64,000 nt of DNA. Source: Rosistilla carotiformis. GTDB taxonomy: Bacteria; Planctomycetota; Planctomycetia; Pirellulales; Pirellulaceae. The translations under genes and the position numbers were made by a program. The notes beneath the pieces were generated by a model. It was not told where the DNA came from and did not search any database. It saw only the letters and a list, made by a program, of their open reading frames with translations. Below, piece after piece: positions 34,643 through 43,034 of the stretch. The stretch covers positions 4,937,411 through 5,001,410 of the forward strand of contig NZ_CP036348.1 of assembly GCF_007753095.1 (NCBI RefSeq), in the 5' to 3' direction. How positions within the stretch are numbered: position 1 is the stretch's first letter; the number at the start of each line of letters is the position of its first letter.

Positions 34643-35599
34643 ATGTCTCGTTCACGCAGGTGTTCCGTTCGACGTCAAGGATTCACGCTGGTTGAATTGT
34701 TAGTCGTGATCGCAATCATTGGGATTTTGGTTGGATTGTTGTTGCCGGCCGTTCAAGCGGCGCGCGAAGCTGCACGGCGGATGCAGTGTCAGAACAACAT
34801 GAAGCAGTGGGGGTTGGCAATGCACAACTACCACGACACGGTGTTGGCCTTTCCATTTGCGGCGGTGAACACCGACGGGGTAAGTCAATCGAAGCGCCAC
34901 ACCTGGGTGGGAACGATTTGGCCTTTCATCGAACAGACCGCACTGTTCGACAAATATGACTGGGCGCAACCGTTTCATAACGCTCCCAATTGTGTTCAAA
35001 ATGCGCTGACTGGCGTGATCGCCGCAGAGGTTCCCGCCTACTATTGCCCCAGCAATCCAGGAGCAAAACAGTGGCAGGGGGATGTGTATTGGCGTGCCCG
35101 AGTTCACTATGCGGTGAACTTTGGCAACGGTACGGTCCGTACGCCCGTCGAAACAACCCAAGCTCCTTTTGGATTCAAAAGCGGCAACGCCGCCCGCCCT
35201 TCCACGCCCAAGATGAGCACATTCATCGATGGCACCTCCAACACGCTGCTGCTGTCGGAGTTGCTGGCTCCCGCTTCGGACACGAGCAACGATTCGCGCG
35301 GGGATGGATTCAACGACGACTTAAGCTACGGCTCGTTCGCCTTCACCACGCGGAACACGCCCAACAGTTCGGTCGCCGACGCGATCGCCAATTGTCCCAG
35401 CGGTGGATCGACGATCCGCAATGCCCCATGCGTGAATCAAACCGCGGGAGCGAGCATCTCGGCACGCAGCCAGCACCCGGGCGGTGTCACCGTGGCCTTG
35501 GCCGATGGTTCCGTCCGATTTGTCGGGGAAACGATCGATCTTGCCACATGGCAGGCCTTGGGGACCAGCAGCGGTGGCGAAGTGCTTGGCGACTTCTAA
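34643..35599 (+). CDS. DUF1559 pseudopilin-like protein
   Basis: 318 residues from an ATG with a strong GGAGG site. A short basic leader (SRRCSVRRQ) is followed by the pilin-type helix, AAREAARRMQC, the NNMKQWGLAMHNYHDT motif, FIDGTSNTLLLSE and the C-terminal HPGGVTVALADGSVRF signature. It is 77 bp downstream of DUF1501 and 148 bp before a lipoprotein gene, so it is probably part of the same transcription unit. This gene and the lipoprotein mirror the pair at 3391-4955. Confidence 0.88.
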   Translation: MSRSRRCSVRRQGFTLVELLVVIAIIGILVGLLLPAVQAAREAARRMQCQNNMKQWGLAMHNYHDTVLAFPFAAVNTDGVSQSKRHTWVGTIWPFIEQTALFDKYDWAQPFHNAPNCVQNALTGVIAAEVPAYYCPSNPGAKQWQGDVYWRARVHYAVNFGNGTVRTPVETTQAPFGFKSGNAARPSTPKMSTFIDGTSNTLLLSELLAPASDTSNDSRGDGFNDDLSYGSFAFTTRNTPNSSVADAIANCPSGGSTIRNAPCVNQTAGASISARSQHPGGVTVALADGSVRFVGETIDLATWQALGTSSGGEVLGDF

Positions 35600-35747
35600 A
35601 CCATCGTCGACGCCCTGCGTGTCAGCTGCGGGCTAGGCGGTTTTCCAACCTGGCCCCCAGTTGAACGAAACCAAAATTCTCCGAACCGTCTCAGCAATCG
35701 TGTTGGTTCGGTACGACGCATCAATCCATTCAGGAACGGACAGAAAA

Positions 35748-36167
35748 ATGTTCAATCGCTACGTTGCCGCTTCTCTGTGTACATTGGCCCTTTGCGTTTC
35801 GGGGTGTGGACCAACAAAAAGTGCTCCCAGTGTCCGCATCAGTGGCACGGTGACTTTGGACGGAAAACCACTTGAGACGGGGCAAATTTCCTTTATTCCT
35901 ACCGACGGCAAAGGCAATTCGGCTGGGGCGGCAGTCAACGACGGATCGTTCGATGCCGAAGTGTTTCCAGGCGCGATGCGCGTTGAAATCATCGCTCCCA
36001 AGGTGACGGGAACACGAAAGGTCTACGATACGCCCGACAGTCCCAGCGAAGATGTCACCGAAGAGCAAATCCCTTCGCGGTACAACGTCAACAGCACGCT
36101 GACACTTGACGCGGCGTTGGGAGAGGACCGATCCGATCTCCAATTCGCACTCACATCCGCAAACTAG
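35748..36167 (+). CDS. Planctomycete lipoprotein with carboxypeptidase-regulatory-like domain
   Basis: 139 residues from the ATG at 35748 (AGGAA site upstream); the frame opens earlier, but residues before this ATG lack signal character. Lipobox LALCVSGC puts the lipidated Cys at about residue 19. The mature part begins SVRISGTVTLDGKPLETGQISFIP, matching the lipoprotein at 3391-3849 over the first beta-strands, and includes FPGAMRVEIIAPK. Role unknown, probably tied to the DUF1559 protein encoded just upstream. Confidence 0.75.
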   Translation: MFNRYVAASLCTLALCVSGCGPTKSAPSVRISGTVTLDGKPLETGQISFIPTDGKGNSAGAAVNDGSFDAEVFPGAMRVEIIAPKVTGTRKVYDTPDSPSEDVTEEQIPSRYNVNSTLTLDAALGEDRSDLQFALTSAN

Positions 36168-36349
36168 TAGCTTCAGGGGAATACGGGGCGCGCCACATCC
36201 GTTCGCCCGTGAGAATCACTTGCGAATTTCACGAACCGACCGCCGAGAGCCGTTGCAACGGAGGCGAGCGTTGCGGGCATCCACCAATCGTCTCAGCGAC
36301 TTGACGATTTGGTTTCCATCAATTTTCGCGGCGAGCTATGATACTTCTC

Positions 36350-36372
36350 GCCAGCGGTCGCTTTCCGCTGGC
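36350..36372. repeat. 8-bp perfect hairpin between lipoprotein and VCBS genes
   Basis: GCCAGCGG and CCGCTGGC enclose a 7-nt loop, 56 bp before the VCBS start codon. The same core occurs at 23313-23340. It may terminate the upstream unit or be one copy of a dispersed palindrome; no T-tract follows. Confidence 0.4.
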
Positions 36373-36427
36373 TATTGATCTCCTCCCAACCAACACCGTG
36401 ATCCTTCCACATTCCGGAGCCCTCCCC

Positions 36428-37606
36428 ATGCGATCCGCGACCTTGGCGTTGCTGCTGTGCAGCGTTGGCCTTTCTACTTTGCAAGCCCAAACGACCTACA
36501 AGAAGTTGCACCTGACCGACAAATTCCATTGCGAGGGGGCTTACTACGGCGACTTCAACCGCGATGGAAAACAAGACATCGTCTCGGGGCCCTACTGGTA
36601 CGCAGGCCCCGATTTTCAAACGCGACACGAAATCCGCACACCCGAAGCGTTTGACCCCCACGGCTATTCGGACAACTTTCTAACCTACACCGGCGACTTC
36701 AATGGCGACGGCTGGGACGACGTGTTGTACGTCCCGTGGCCGGGCAAAGATGCGGTTTGGCATGAAAACCCCGCTGGCAAACAGGGGCATTGGAAATCGC
36801 ACGCGGCATTGAAAAATGTCGGCAACGAATCACAAGGGTGGGGTGACGTCGATGGCGATGGACGGCCCGATCTAATTTACAACATCGACGGTTTTCTAGG
36901 CTATGGAACGTGGGATCCCAAACAACCCGAGAAGCCTTGGGTTTTCCATCCGGTCAGCGAACAACGCGGTTACCAAAAATACACCCATGGCGCGGGGCTA
37001 GGCGACCTCGATGGCGATGGACTGACCGACATTATCGAAGCCGCCGGCTGGTGGCAACAACCCAAAACACCCGAAGCGGGAAAGCCTTGGATTTGGCATC
37101 CGTTTGAATTTGCCCAAGCCGCAGCGCACATGTTGGTCTACGACGTTGATGGCGATGGCCACAACGACTTGATTACGTCGTGGCATTGCCACATGTATGG
37201 TTTGGTTTGGTATCAACAGGTCCGCAATGAAGCGGGCGAGATCAGCTTCAAGCAGCATGTCATCCTTCCCAGCAAACCAGACACCTCAACGGCAGATCTC
37301 CGAATCAGCCAAATGCACGCGCTCCAATTGATCGACATGAACGGCGATGGATTGAAGGATATTTTGACCGGCAAACGCTTCTGGGCACATGGCCCCAATG
37401 GTGATGCCGAACCGAATGCTCCCGCCGTCGTCTATTGGTTCGAATTGAAACGTGACGCCAAGGGAAGCGTTCAATTTGTGCCGCACCAAGTCGACGACGA
37501 CTCAGGAGTGGGCACGCAAGTCGCGGCTACCGACCTCAATGGCGACGAACTGCCCGATGTGATCGTTGGCAACAAAAAGGGAACCTACGTGTTTCTCAGC
37601 GAATAG
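36428..37606 (+). CDS. Secreted VCBS/FG-GAP repeat protein
   Basis: 392 residues from the ATG at 36428; codons upstream do not form a signal. A signal peptide (SATLALLLCSVGLSTLQAQ) is followed by a beta-propeller with seven calcium-binding D-x-[DN]-x-D-G type loops: DFNRDGKQD, DFNGDGWDD, DVDGDGRPD, DLDGDGLTD, DVDGDGHND, DMNGDGLKD and DLNGDELPD (the last lacks the second Gly). Such integrin-alpha-like propellers are common in planctomycete exoproteins and may bind glycans or other surface components. It is the last plus-strand gene before the terminator at 37622-37656. Confidence 0.85.
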   Translation: MRSATLALLLCSVGLSTLQAQTTYKKLHLTDKFHCEGAYYGDFNRDGKQDIVSGPYWYAGPDFQTRHEIRTPEAFDPHGYSDNFLTYTGDFNGDGWDDVLYVPWPGKDAVWHENPAGKQGHWKSHAALKNVGNESQGWGDVDGDGRPDLIYNIDGFLGYGTWDPKQPEKPWVFHPVSEQRGYQKYTHGAGLGDLDGDGLTDIIEAAGWWQQPKTPEAGKPWIWHPFEFAQAAAHMLVYDVDGDGHNDLITSWHCHMYGLVWYQQVRNEAGEISFKQHVILPSKPDTSTADLRISQMHALQLIDMNGDGLKDILTGKRFWAHGPNGDAEPNAPAVVYWFELKRDAKGSVQFVPHQVDDDSGVGTQVAATDLNGDELPDVIVGNKKGTYVFLSE

Positions 37607-37621
37607 CTCGGATAGGCTCCA

Positions 37622-37656
37622 GTTCGCTTGAGGGCGAGTCTCACCTTCAAGCGAAC
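37622..37656. terminator. Hairpin between convergent genes
   Basis: GTTCGCTTGA (37622-37631) and TCAAGCGAAC (37647-37656) form a 10-bp perfect stem that can be lengthened by GG/CC with one bulge. It lies between the convergent VCBS and GNAT genes, so it could stop transcription from both sides. No strong T-tract is present. Confidence 0.5.
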
Positions 37657-37704
37657 GCCGACGTTTCTTCTCCCATCCGCAGTCGGCAAGCCTGCTAGTG
37701 GTCG

Positions 37705-38769
37705 CTAACGCCAGTGAACGTGAAACCTGCGCAGATTCTCCGGCAGCTTCGCGCCCCCCATCATCTGAGCGACAAAGTAGTATTCGGCAGGCTGCGGAAC
37801 GAATCCGTTGGCGATTAACGGAAGCTTGGGATAGCACGCCGTTCGCAACAACAGTGCGACGTGACAGCCTTCGTTCTGCATCTGTTGCAATCCGCGCCGG
37901 ATCAACTGGTTCGCCGTCCGACGCGACAATGATTCGATCGCCACCAGATCGATAACGGAAGTCTGAATTTGGGTTTGCCCCAGTAAATCGAGATGGCAGT
38001 AGTTCAGAAATCCGGCGACTTGTCCGTTCTCTTCAGCGACCAGCGTGCGAGGAACTCCTTTGAAGCTCAATTGTCGCATCAACATCTTCTCGTCCCACAC
38101 GTAACTGAACTCCGACGTTGCCTCCAAACGTTGCGTCAGACGCAGGCAAGCCCCCAGATCCCTCGCTTCGAATGGGCGAATCGTTGGGACGTCAGGGCCT
38201 TTGGGGTTGGGAGCTCGTTGCAACGTTCCGAGCGCACGAACCGCCCAGCGGTCGCGCGATGAAAACTCGTATTTCGCAACGGCACGGTGATCCAAGACCC
38301 GCGCCCATAATCCGACCTTGGAAATATATTTCATGCTGCGCGGTTGTCGGCTCCAAAACTCTTTCCCCTTGGCCGCCGAAGCGCCAAGAAAAACGAAACC
38401 GGTACTAAAACTAAACTCGCGTTGACGATGCCGGCGACACAATTCAAGGTTTAACTTCAGTGCCACCGCTTGGGTTTCATAGTCCGGATCGACACTGAAA
38501 TAAGACGACAAAGTGCCTGCGTGACGTTGACCTTGAATCGTATAAGAGATCGGCCGCGCCGGGAGCGCACCGACCAGCTTGGTGCCATCGTAAGCAGCGA
38601 CGAGAAAATGACGATCTTCACGATCGTCGGCGAACAATTCCCAGTCCAAGAAGTCGCCGGTCCAGGTGAGAGTCGGCATCCGTTGGCCTGCGTATCGCTT
38701 CCGCCAAGTGCTCGTGCAGAAATCGGCCAATTCTCGCGGATCGCCGTCGAATGTTCGTAGTTCGATCAT
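37705..38769 (-). CDS. GNAT-fold acyltransferase, probably two-domain
   Basis: 354 residues. The N-terminal half (about 1-170) has a GNAT-like start, and the C-terminal half (about 195-340) a second GNAT-type domain with ATIRPFEARDLGACLRL-like opening, TLVAEENGQVAGFLNY and a late LLLRTACYPKLPLIANGFV segment typical of the acetyl-CoA loop and last strands. Tandem GNAT folds also describe FemX-like transferases. It starts 8 bp after the acyl carrier protein gene, so it is translated from the same message. A reasonable guess is that it takes an acyl or aminoacyl group from the carrier protein; the acceptor is unknown. Confidence 0.65.
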   Translation of the reverse strand: MIELRTFDGDPRELADFCTSTWRKRYAGQRMPTLTWTGDFLDWELFADDREDRHFLVAAYDGTKLVGALPARPISYTIQGQRHAGTLSSYFSVDPDYETQAVALKLNLELCRRHRQREFSFSTGFVFLGASAAKGKEFWSRQPRSMKYISKVGLWARVLDHRAVAKYEFSSRDRWAVRALGTLQRAPNPKGPDVPTIRPFEARDLGACLRLTQRLEATSEFSYVWDEKMLMRQLSFKGVPRTLVAEENGQVAGFLNYCHLDLLGQTQIQTSVIDLVAIESLSRRTANQLIRRGLQQMQNEGCHVALLLRTACYPKLPLIANGFVPQPAEYYFVAQMMGGAKLPENLRRFHVHWR

Positions 38770-38777
38770 GATGGACT

Positions 38778-39050
38778 CTACAGAACCGCCAGTTGTGTGC
38801 TGGTCAAATCAGCCCACTGTGAAAGTGTGGTCGGCAGATTCTCCGGCGATAGGTTGTCCAACACCGATATATCGAACGCAGCTTCGACCACCAGAACAAA
38901 CTCCATCAAATCGATCGACGTGATGTTCAATGTGGAAAATTCAATCGCAGGATCGATCGCGTCGGCCGTTTTGTATTGACAACCGTCGCTATCTTGGATG
39001 AGGTCGAAGAGGATTTCTTTGAGCTTGATTTCAATGCTTGGATGGTTCAT
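38778..39050 (-). CDS. Stand-alone acyl/peptidyl carrier protein
   Basis: 90 residues from the ATG at 39050; codons upstream to 39098 are open but add only basic residues. The four-helix carrier pattern is present, with the phosphopantetheine site in LNITSIDLMEFVLVVEAAFDI: Ser45, in TSIDL where most carriers have DSL. The loss of the usual Asp before Ser marks it as a specialised carrier rather than the fatty-acid ACP. It is wedged between an AMP-ligase and a GNAT gene, indicating a dedicated loading/transfer pathway. Confidence 0.8.
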   Translation of the reverse strand: MNHPSIEIKLKEILFDLIQDSDGCQYKTADAIDPAIEFSTLNITSIDLMEFVLVVEAAFDISVLDNLSPENLPTTLSQWADLTSTQLAVL

Positions 39051-39104
39051 ATGGTTGTCTCGTTGTGAACTTCGGATGCGGGCAGACGTTGCAAGCACAA
39101 GGAT

Positions 39105-40586
39105 CTACGGCAGTTCTGCCTTGATAATTTTCCCTAGCCCGGTGCGTGGCAGCGATTCAAGGCAAATGATTCGTCCGGGAACTTTGTAGGGTGCGAGTTG
39201 CGTTTCGCAATGTTTCTTCAGCGACTCGACATCCTCCGCGTCGACTCCAGCCACTGCCGCTTTGACGATCTCCGAACCCGAGCGATGCTTGCCCGCGTAA
39301 ACCTTCACATCGGAGATACCCGGAAATTCCGAGATCACTTTTTCGACTTCGCTGGGGATCACTTTCATTCCAAACACGTTGATCACATCACTCTCGCGAC
39401 CGACCAAATGAATTGACCCCTGTTCGTCGAGATACCCGATATCTCCAGTATTGAACCACCCATCGTCGAGGGCCGACGTGTCGACGCCTGTTTTTGTTAG
39501 ATAGCCGACCATCGCCGCGTCGGAGTGGATGTAAACACGGCCAAAGCGTTCGTCGATTTCGGGGGCTTCCGGATCGCGGCGAATCTCCGCCCGCATCCCT
39601 CGCATCGGCAGCCCCACACAACTTTCCAAGCACGGCGAGTCCAGTTCTCCCACCAAAGAAATGCCTCCGGTTTCCGTCGTACCGTACAACGGGCGGGCGA
39701 CCTTTCCGGTTCGCTTCATGAAATGCGAAGACGTTCTCTCGGACAACGGTGCGCCTGCGGAAAAGACACGCTTGGGCAGATGGCTGTATCCCGCCGGGGC
39801 CGCCGCCAGCAACAGATCTAACATCGCCGGGACCGCAGAAAATGTCGTGATCGCGTGATCGCTCAACGCCCTCAGGGCAAGGCGTGGATTGAACACGCGT
39901 GTTGAAACCACACTCGCCCCACTCAGTAGAGGAACCGCCAAACAGGTTCCGAAACCGTAACCGTGACTCATCGGTACGGTGCAGAAGAATTGTTCGTTTG
40001 CCCCAATCTGCATCGCGTCGATGTAGTTCCTCGCTTCGGCGACGGCAGCCTCCGCGTGTCGCATCGCTAACTTGGGCCGCCCCGTTGTTCCCGAAGTCAT
40101 GTTTAGCGGCACGCCGCCGACGCCGGGAAAATCGCCCGCAAAGTTCTTATTCGATTCGTCAACGGTCGACCATGTGAATTCACACCAACTGTCGGCATCG
40201 ATTGGACAAGCACTTACAGCCACGTCGCTCATCTGCGCCGCAGACCACTTTTCACTGGCGATCCAGCGAGCGCCGCACGCTTGAGCGTGTCGCAACAATT
40301 CGGGGGGCGGAGTATCGACATGGGTCAACAGCGGAGCAGCACCGATTTCTAAAATCGCCATCAACGTGGCGACGAATCCCGGTCCGTTTCCAAGACTGAA
40401 GACGACGCGATCGCCGGGGCGCAGTGATGCTTCTTGCAATAATCGAACAAGTTGATCGCGACGTGAACGAAGCTGATCGCCATCGACTTGGACATCCCGG
40501 TCAAGATCGATGAACTTTCCGGCATACTGGTCAAACAATTCCAGGAGAGGTGCAGGACTCCAATAATCTTCAATCTTAGTATGCAT
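39105..40586 (-). CDS. AMP-dependent acyl/aminoacyl ligase
   Basis: 493 residues from the ATG at 40586, which has a GAGGAG site 9 nt upstream. Adenylation core motifs are intact: MTSGTTGRPKLA (phosphate loop), YGTTETGG, GWFNTGDIGYLDEQG and GRESDVINVFGMKV. The C-terminal PRTGLGKIIKAEL carries the catalytic Lys486. It lacks a fused carrier domain; the carrier gene follows 54 bp downstream, so the enzyme probably activates a carboxylic or amino acid and loads it onto that carrier. Substrate specificity cannot be read reliably. First secure gene of the minus-strand minicluster. Confidence 0.88.
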   Translation of the reverse strand: MHTKIEDYWSPAPLLELFDQYAGKFIDLDRDVQVDGDQLRSRRDQLVRLLQEASLRPGDRVVFSLGNGPGFVATLMAILEIGAAPLLTHVDTPPPELLRHAQACGARWIASEKWSAAQMSDVAVSACPIDADSWCEFTWSTVDESNKNFAGDFPGVGGVPLNMTSGTTGRPKLAMRHAEAAVAEARNYIDAMQIGANEQFFCTVPMSHGYGFGTCLAVPLLSGASVVSTRVFNPRLALRALSDHAITTFSAVPAMLDLLLAAAPAGYSHLPKRVFSAGAPLSERTSSHFMKRTGKVARPLYGTTETGGISLVGELDSPCLESCVGLPMRGMRAEIRRDPEAPEIDERFGRVYIHSDAAMVGYLTKTGVDTSALDDGWFNTGDIGYLDEQGSIHLVGRESDVINVFGMKVIPSEVEKVISEFPGISDVKVYAGKHRSGSEIVKAAVAGVDAEDVESLKKHCETQLAPYKVPGRIICLESLPRTGLGKIIKAELP

Positions 40587-40821
40587 GGTTCTGGAACTCC
40601 TCATCAACGATGAAGCTAAGGCCTGACGATTCAACAAAGTAAGTTCTACTTGGATCGTCCTTAACCCAAATTCCAACAAGAGGATTCAGCGAGTCCCCCC
40701 TCGCGCCCATAACAAAAGCTCCAACACGCTCCATAGTCGCGTTGATCCTCCGTGAAGGAGGATCAGACTCACCGCCTGGTCGCCGCGCCCGAAACTCGAT
40801 GAATCTCTCAAGGGCGCCCAT
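40576..40821 (-). pseudogene. Possible small or 5'-truncated gene overlapping the AMP-ligase start
   Basis: 81 residues from the ATG at 40821. The frame is open further upstream to a stop at 40957-40959 without another usual start codon, and those upstream residues (VWRHASVTLGSPFGG, SPEWLDAM) also look protein-like. The C-terminus (VGIWVKDDPSRTYFVE) is plausible coding sequence, yet codon choice (AGA, CCT, GTT) differs from neighbours. It overlaps the AMP-ligase ATG by 11 bp and provides its ribosome-binding site. It may be a genuine small gene or the remnant of a larger acquired one. No family was recognised. Confidence 0.35.
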
Positions 40822-40956
40822 TGCGTCCAGCCATTCGGGAGAACGCCCGCCCCCAAATGGCGATCCAAGCGTTACGGAAGCATGTCGCCAAACGTCATGA
40901 ACCCGCCCATCTAGTGACCTTCCACACCTAAGAAGCCTGGCCCTCGTGCCAGCATG

Positions 40957-41401
40957 TCAACGCCACGATTCCGTGTCAAGCATCTCGTTTAAAAGTTTCG
41001 GTTTCTCGTGGTGTGAAGTGAAACCATCGCGTCTTTGGAACGCCGCCAAGGCGACGCAAAACGCAGCGTTTGGGATCGCCGACCTTACCGAAAATGACGT
41101 CGGGGCACTTGCGCCGACGGGGCGAGGAATGCCACGTAAAGAGGCGATGTTAGGGGCATCTGGGCCCCTAACCGACTTTCCGAAGCATGAGGATCGATCG
41201 TTTCACCCGAATCCCGAGAATGTCGACAGCAATCGGAGCGCCCCGTAGCCCCGAATCGTCACTACGCGTGAACTCTCGTCCTTGGGAAAGCGCGTTTTTT
41301 TGGAGGAGTCCGCATAGCCCCAGTCCTAGCGTTCCCCCAGAAATGGCTCGGCGGAAGCCTAAGGCTCCAGCGGGAATACCAAATTTTCGTTCGGAAATCT
41401 C
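40957..41401. other. Gene-free 445-bp stretch with one perfect hairpin
   Basis: Between the AMP-ligase cluster and the DinB gene. GTTAGGGGC and GCCCCTAAC form a 9-bp stem with a 6-nt loop at 41149-41172. The minicluster promoter should lie in its left part, but no clear one was found. No RNA gene was recognised. Confidence 0.45.
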
Positions 41402-41890
41402 TCAGATCTTCAGAACCGAGCCCATACCCCGACTGCGACGCCAGGCGCTCAATTGTCCGATGTGCAGTGCGAAGTGGGTCGTCAACAGATGGCCCAGCAT
41501 GTCACCAACGGTCGGCAGGTGAGCTTTCAAAATCGGGTTGCTTCGCAGCGCGGCGAGATCTTCGTCGGTGGCATTGGCGACTGCCGTCAGGAAACGATCA
41601 GCCGATTCATTAAAAAAGGTGACCAGATCGGCTTTGCCCATCAAATGGTCGGTCACCTCGGTCGGTTGGCTCCCTGGACCGTAGATCGGCATCATTTGTT
41701 CGGCTCGCTCGACAGGAAGACCCATCGTCATCAGCCCAAACTCGTTGCAAAGGGCCAAGTGCCCCAAGATCCAGTTCGGCGAATTACCACCACCGGCCGG
41801 TAGGCTCTGAAAATCGGCGTCGGAGATGCCATCGACCATCTCGGTCAACACGCCTCGCATCATGGTGAACAGCTTTACCTCGAGTTCCAT
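41402..41890 (-). CDS. DinB-family four-helix-bundle protein
   Basis: 162 residues. The DinB/YfiT-like metal-binding pattern is visible: an N-terminal helix (LEVKLFTMMRGVLTEMVDGI), then NWILGHLALCNEFGL with the first His, and TVGDMLGHLLTTHFALHIGQLSAWRR near the C-terminus carrying the other two. Family members include thiol-dependent transferases (bacillithiol, mycothiol or glutathione dependent); the particular reaction is unknown. It is divergent from the BMC regulator gene and probably unrelated to it. Confidence 0.8.
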   Translation of the reverse strand: MELEVKLFTMMRGVLTEMVDGISDADFQSLPAGGGNSPNWILGHLALCNEFGLMTMGLPVERAEQMMPIYGPGSQPTEVTDHLMGKADLVTFFNESADRFLTAVANATDEDLAALRSNPILKAHLPTVGDMLGHLLTTHFALHIGQLSAWRRSRGMGSVLKI

Positions 41891-42195
41891 CGATTACATC
41901 CTGCGGACTGAGCTCAGAAAAGAAGATTGGCGGGCTAAAGCCGCCCCGCTTGGGACCAGTCTCCAATATAGGCGTCAAATTTGCCACAGCCCATCACGAA
42001 TTGTGAAACCTTGGCGAGGAAGTCGTTTCGGTCGCGATTCAAGCCTGCAAGAAGTCGAGAACGATAGTACGCTATGATAGCAAAACAGGTAAATTAGGCG
42101 GATTCTCTGGTTGCCGGTGATTGATTTCTTTCACATCGTGACCATAATCTATCACAGGCAACGAGTTTTCTCGCAGATATCGGAAGAAATCGATT
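41891..42195. other. 305-bp divergent control region upstream of the microcompartment operon
   Basis: Separates dinB (minus) from the DeoR regulator gene (plus). It contains a good sigma-70-type promoter facing the BMC operon (described separately) and several short AT-rich motifs around it. No RNA gene was recognised. Confidence 0.5.
42121..42148 (+). promoter_or_regulatory. Putative sigma-70 promoter of the microcompartment operon
   Basis: TTGATT (42121-42126) and CATAAT (42143-42148) are separated by 16 bp, each differing from consensus at one or two positions. It faces the TTG start of the DeoR-type regulator 48 bp downstream and would drive the whole BMC operon. DeoR-family proteins often bind repeats overlapping their own promoter; the TTTCTTTCAC stretch inside the spacer is a candidate, which is inference. 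Confidence 0.5.
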
Positions 42196-42978
42196 TTGTC
42201 CAACGGCTCTCCCACGGAAGCACGGCGTGAAAATCTGCGACGGCAGATTCAATCGACCGGATTTGCGTCGCTGTTGGAATTGGCGGCGGAACTGCAAGTC
42301 AGCGAATCGACGATTCGTCGCGACTTGGACCATTTGGAGGAGCTTGGCGAGGCGAGACGAACTCACGGCGGCGTGTTTTGGACCGGGTCACCGACCAACA
42401 TGCGACTGTTCGAAGGTCGGCGTGATAACCGTTGGGAACAGAAGCGAGCGATTGCCCAGGCCGCTAGCGAATTGATCTGCGATAGCGACACGATCCTCCT
42501 CGACGGTGGCAGCACGACCTACGAACTAGCTCGTCTGTTGGTCGGCCGACCACTACAAGTCGTGACGAATTCGCTGCCCGTTGCGAACCTGTTTGCCAGT
42601 AGCGACAAGTCGGACTTGGTCCTCGTCGGCGGTTACGTTCACAACCGCACCGGCGTCACGTTGGGGCCGTTCGCAAATACGATGTTAGAAAGTTTGAATG
42701 TCCGCCACGCGGTGATTAGTATCGCCGGGGCGGATGAGCGAGGTTACTACAACAGCAACATGCTTCTTGTCGGAACAGAGAAGGAGATGTTGCGCAGCGC
42801 CGACGAAACGATCATCGTCGCCGACAGCACCAAGTTTGGCCACGCGAGTCTTTCGCGAACCTGCCAATTGGGCGATGTCGCGACGATCGTGACCGACGAC
42901 GAACTATCGCCCCAGTGGCAACAACGACTGACCGACGCCGGCGTCCAACTGATCATCGCCCCGGCGATCCACTCATAG
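42196..42978 (+). CDS. DeoR/GlpR-family transcriptional regulator of the microcompartment operon
   Basis: 260 residues from a TTG start with GGAAG about 10 nt upstream. The N-terminal winged helix-turn-helix has the family signature SLLELAAELQVSESTIRRDL followed by LEELGEARRTHGGV. The C-terminal sensor domain (about 75-255) has the sugar-phosphate-isomerase-like fold with LLDGGSTTYELARLL, VVTNSLPVANLF and IVADSTKFGHASL. DeoR regulators usually respond to phosphorylated sugars. Here the expected ligand would be fuculose- or rhamnulose-phosphate or a derivative, which is inferred from the neighbours. It opens the operon, 56 bp before pduL. Confidence 0.9.
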   Translation: MSNGSPTEARRENLRRQIQSTGFASLLELAAELQVSESTIRRDLDHLEELGEARRTHGGVFWTGSPTNMRLFEGRRDNRWEQKRAIAQAASELICDSDTILLDGGSTTYELARLLVGRPLQVVTNSLPVANLFASSDKSDLVLVGGYVHNRTGVTLGPFANTMLESLNVRHAVISIAGADERGYYNSNMLLVGTEKEMLRSADETIIVADSTKFGHASLSRTCQLGDVATIVTDDELSPQWQQRLTDAGVQLIIAPAIHS

Positions 42979-43034
42979 ATCAAAACGACCGTCCCCCACA
43001 ATCCGCAGCCCCCTCCGACCTGCAACCATTGCCC

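Noticed and set aside
40957-41401. A small RNA gene or tRNA in the 445-bp gap
   Set aside because: Only one hairpin is present; no cloverleaf, T-loop motif or conserved RNA signature was found.
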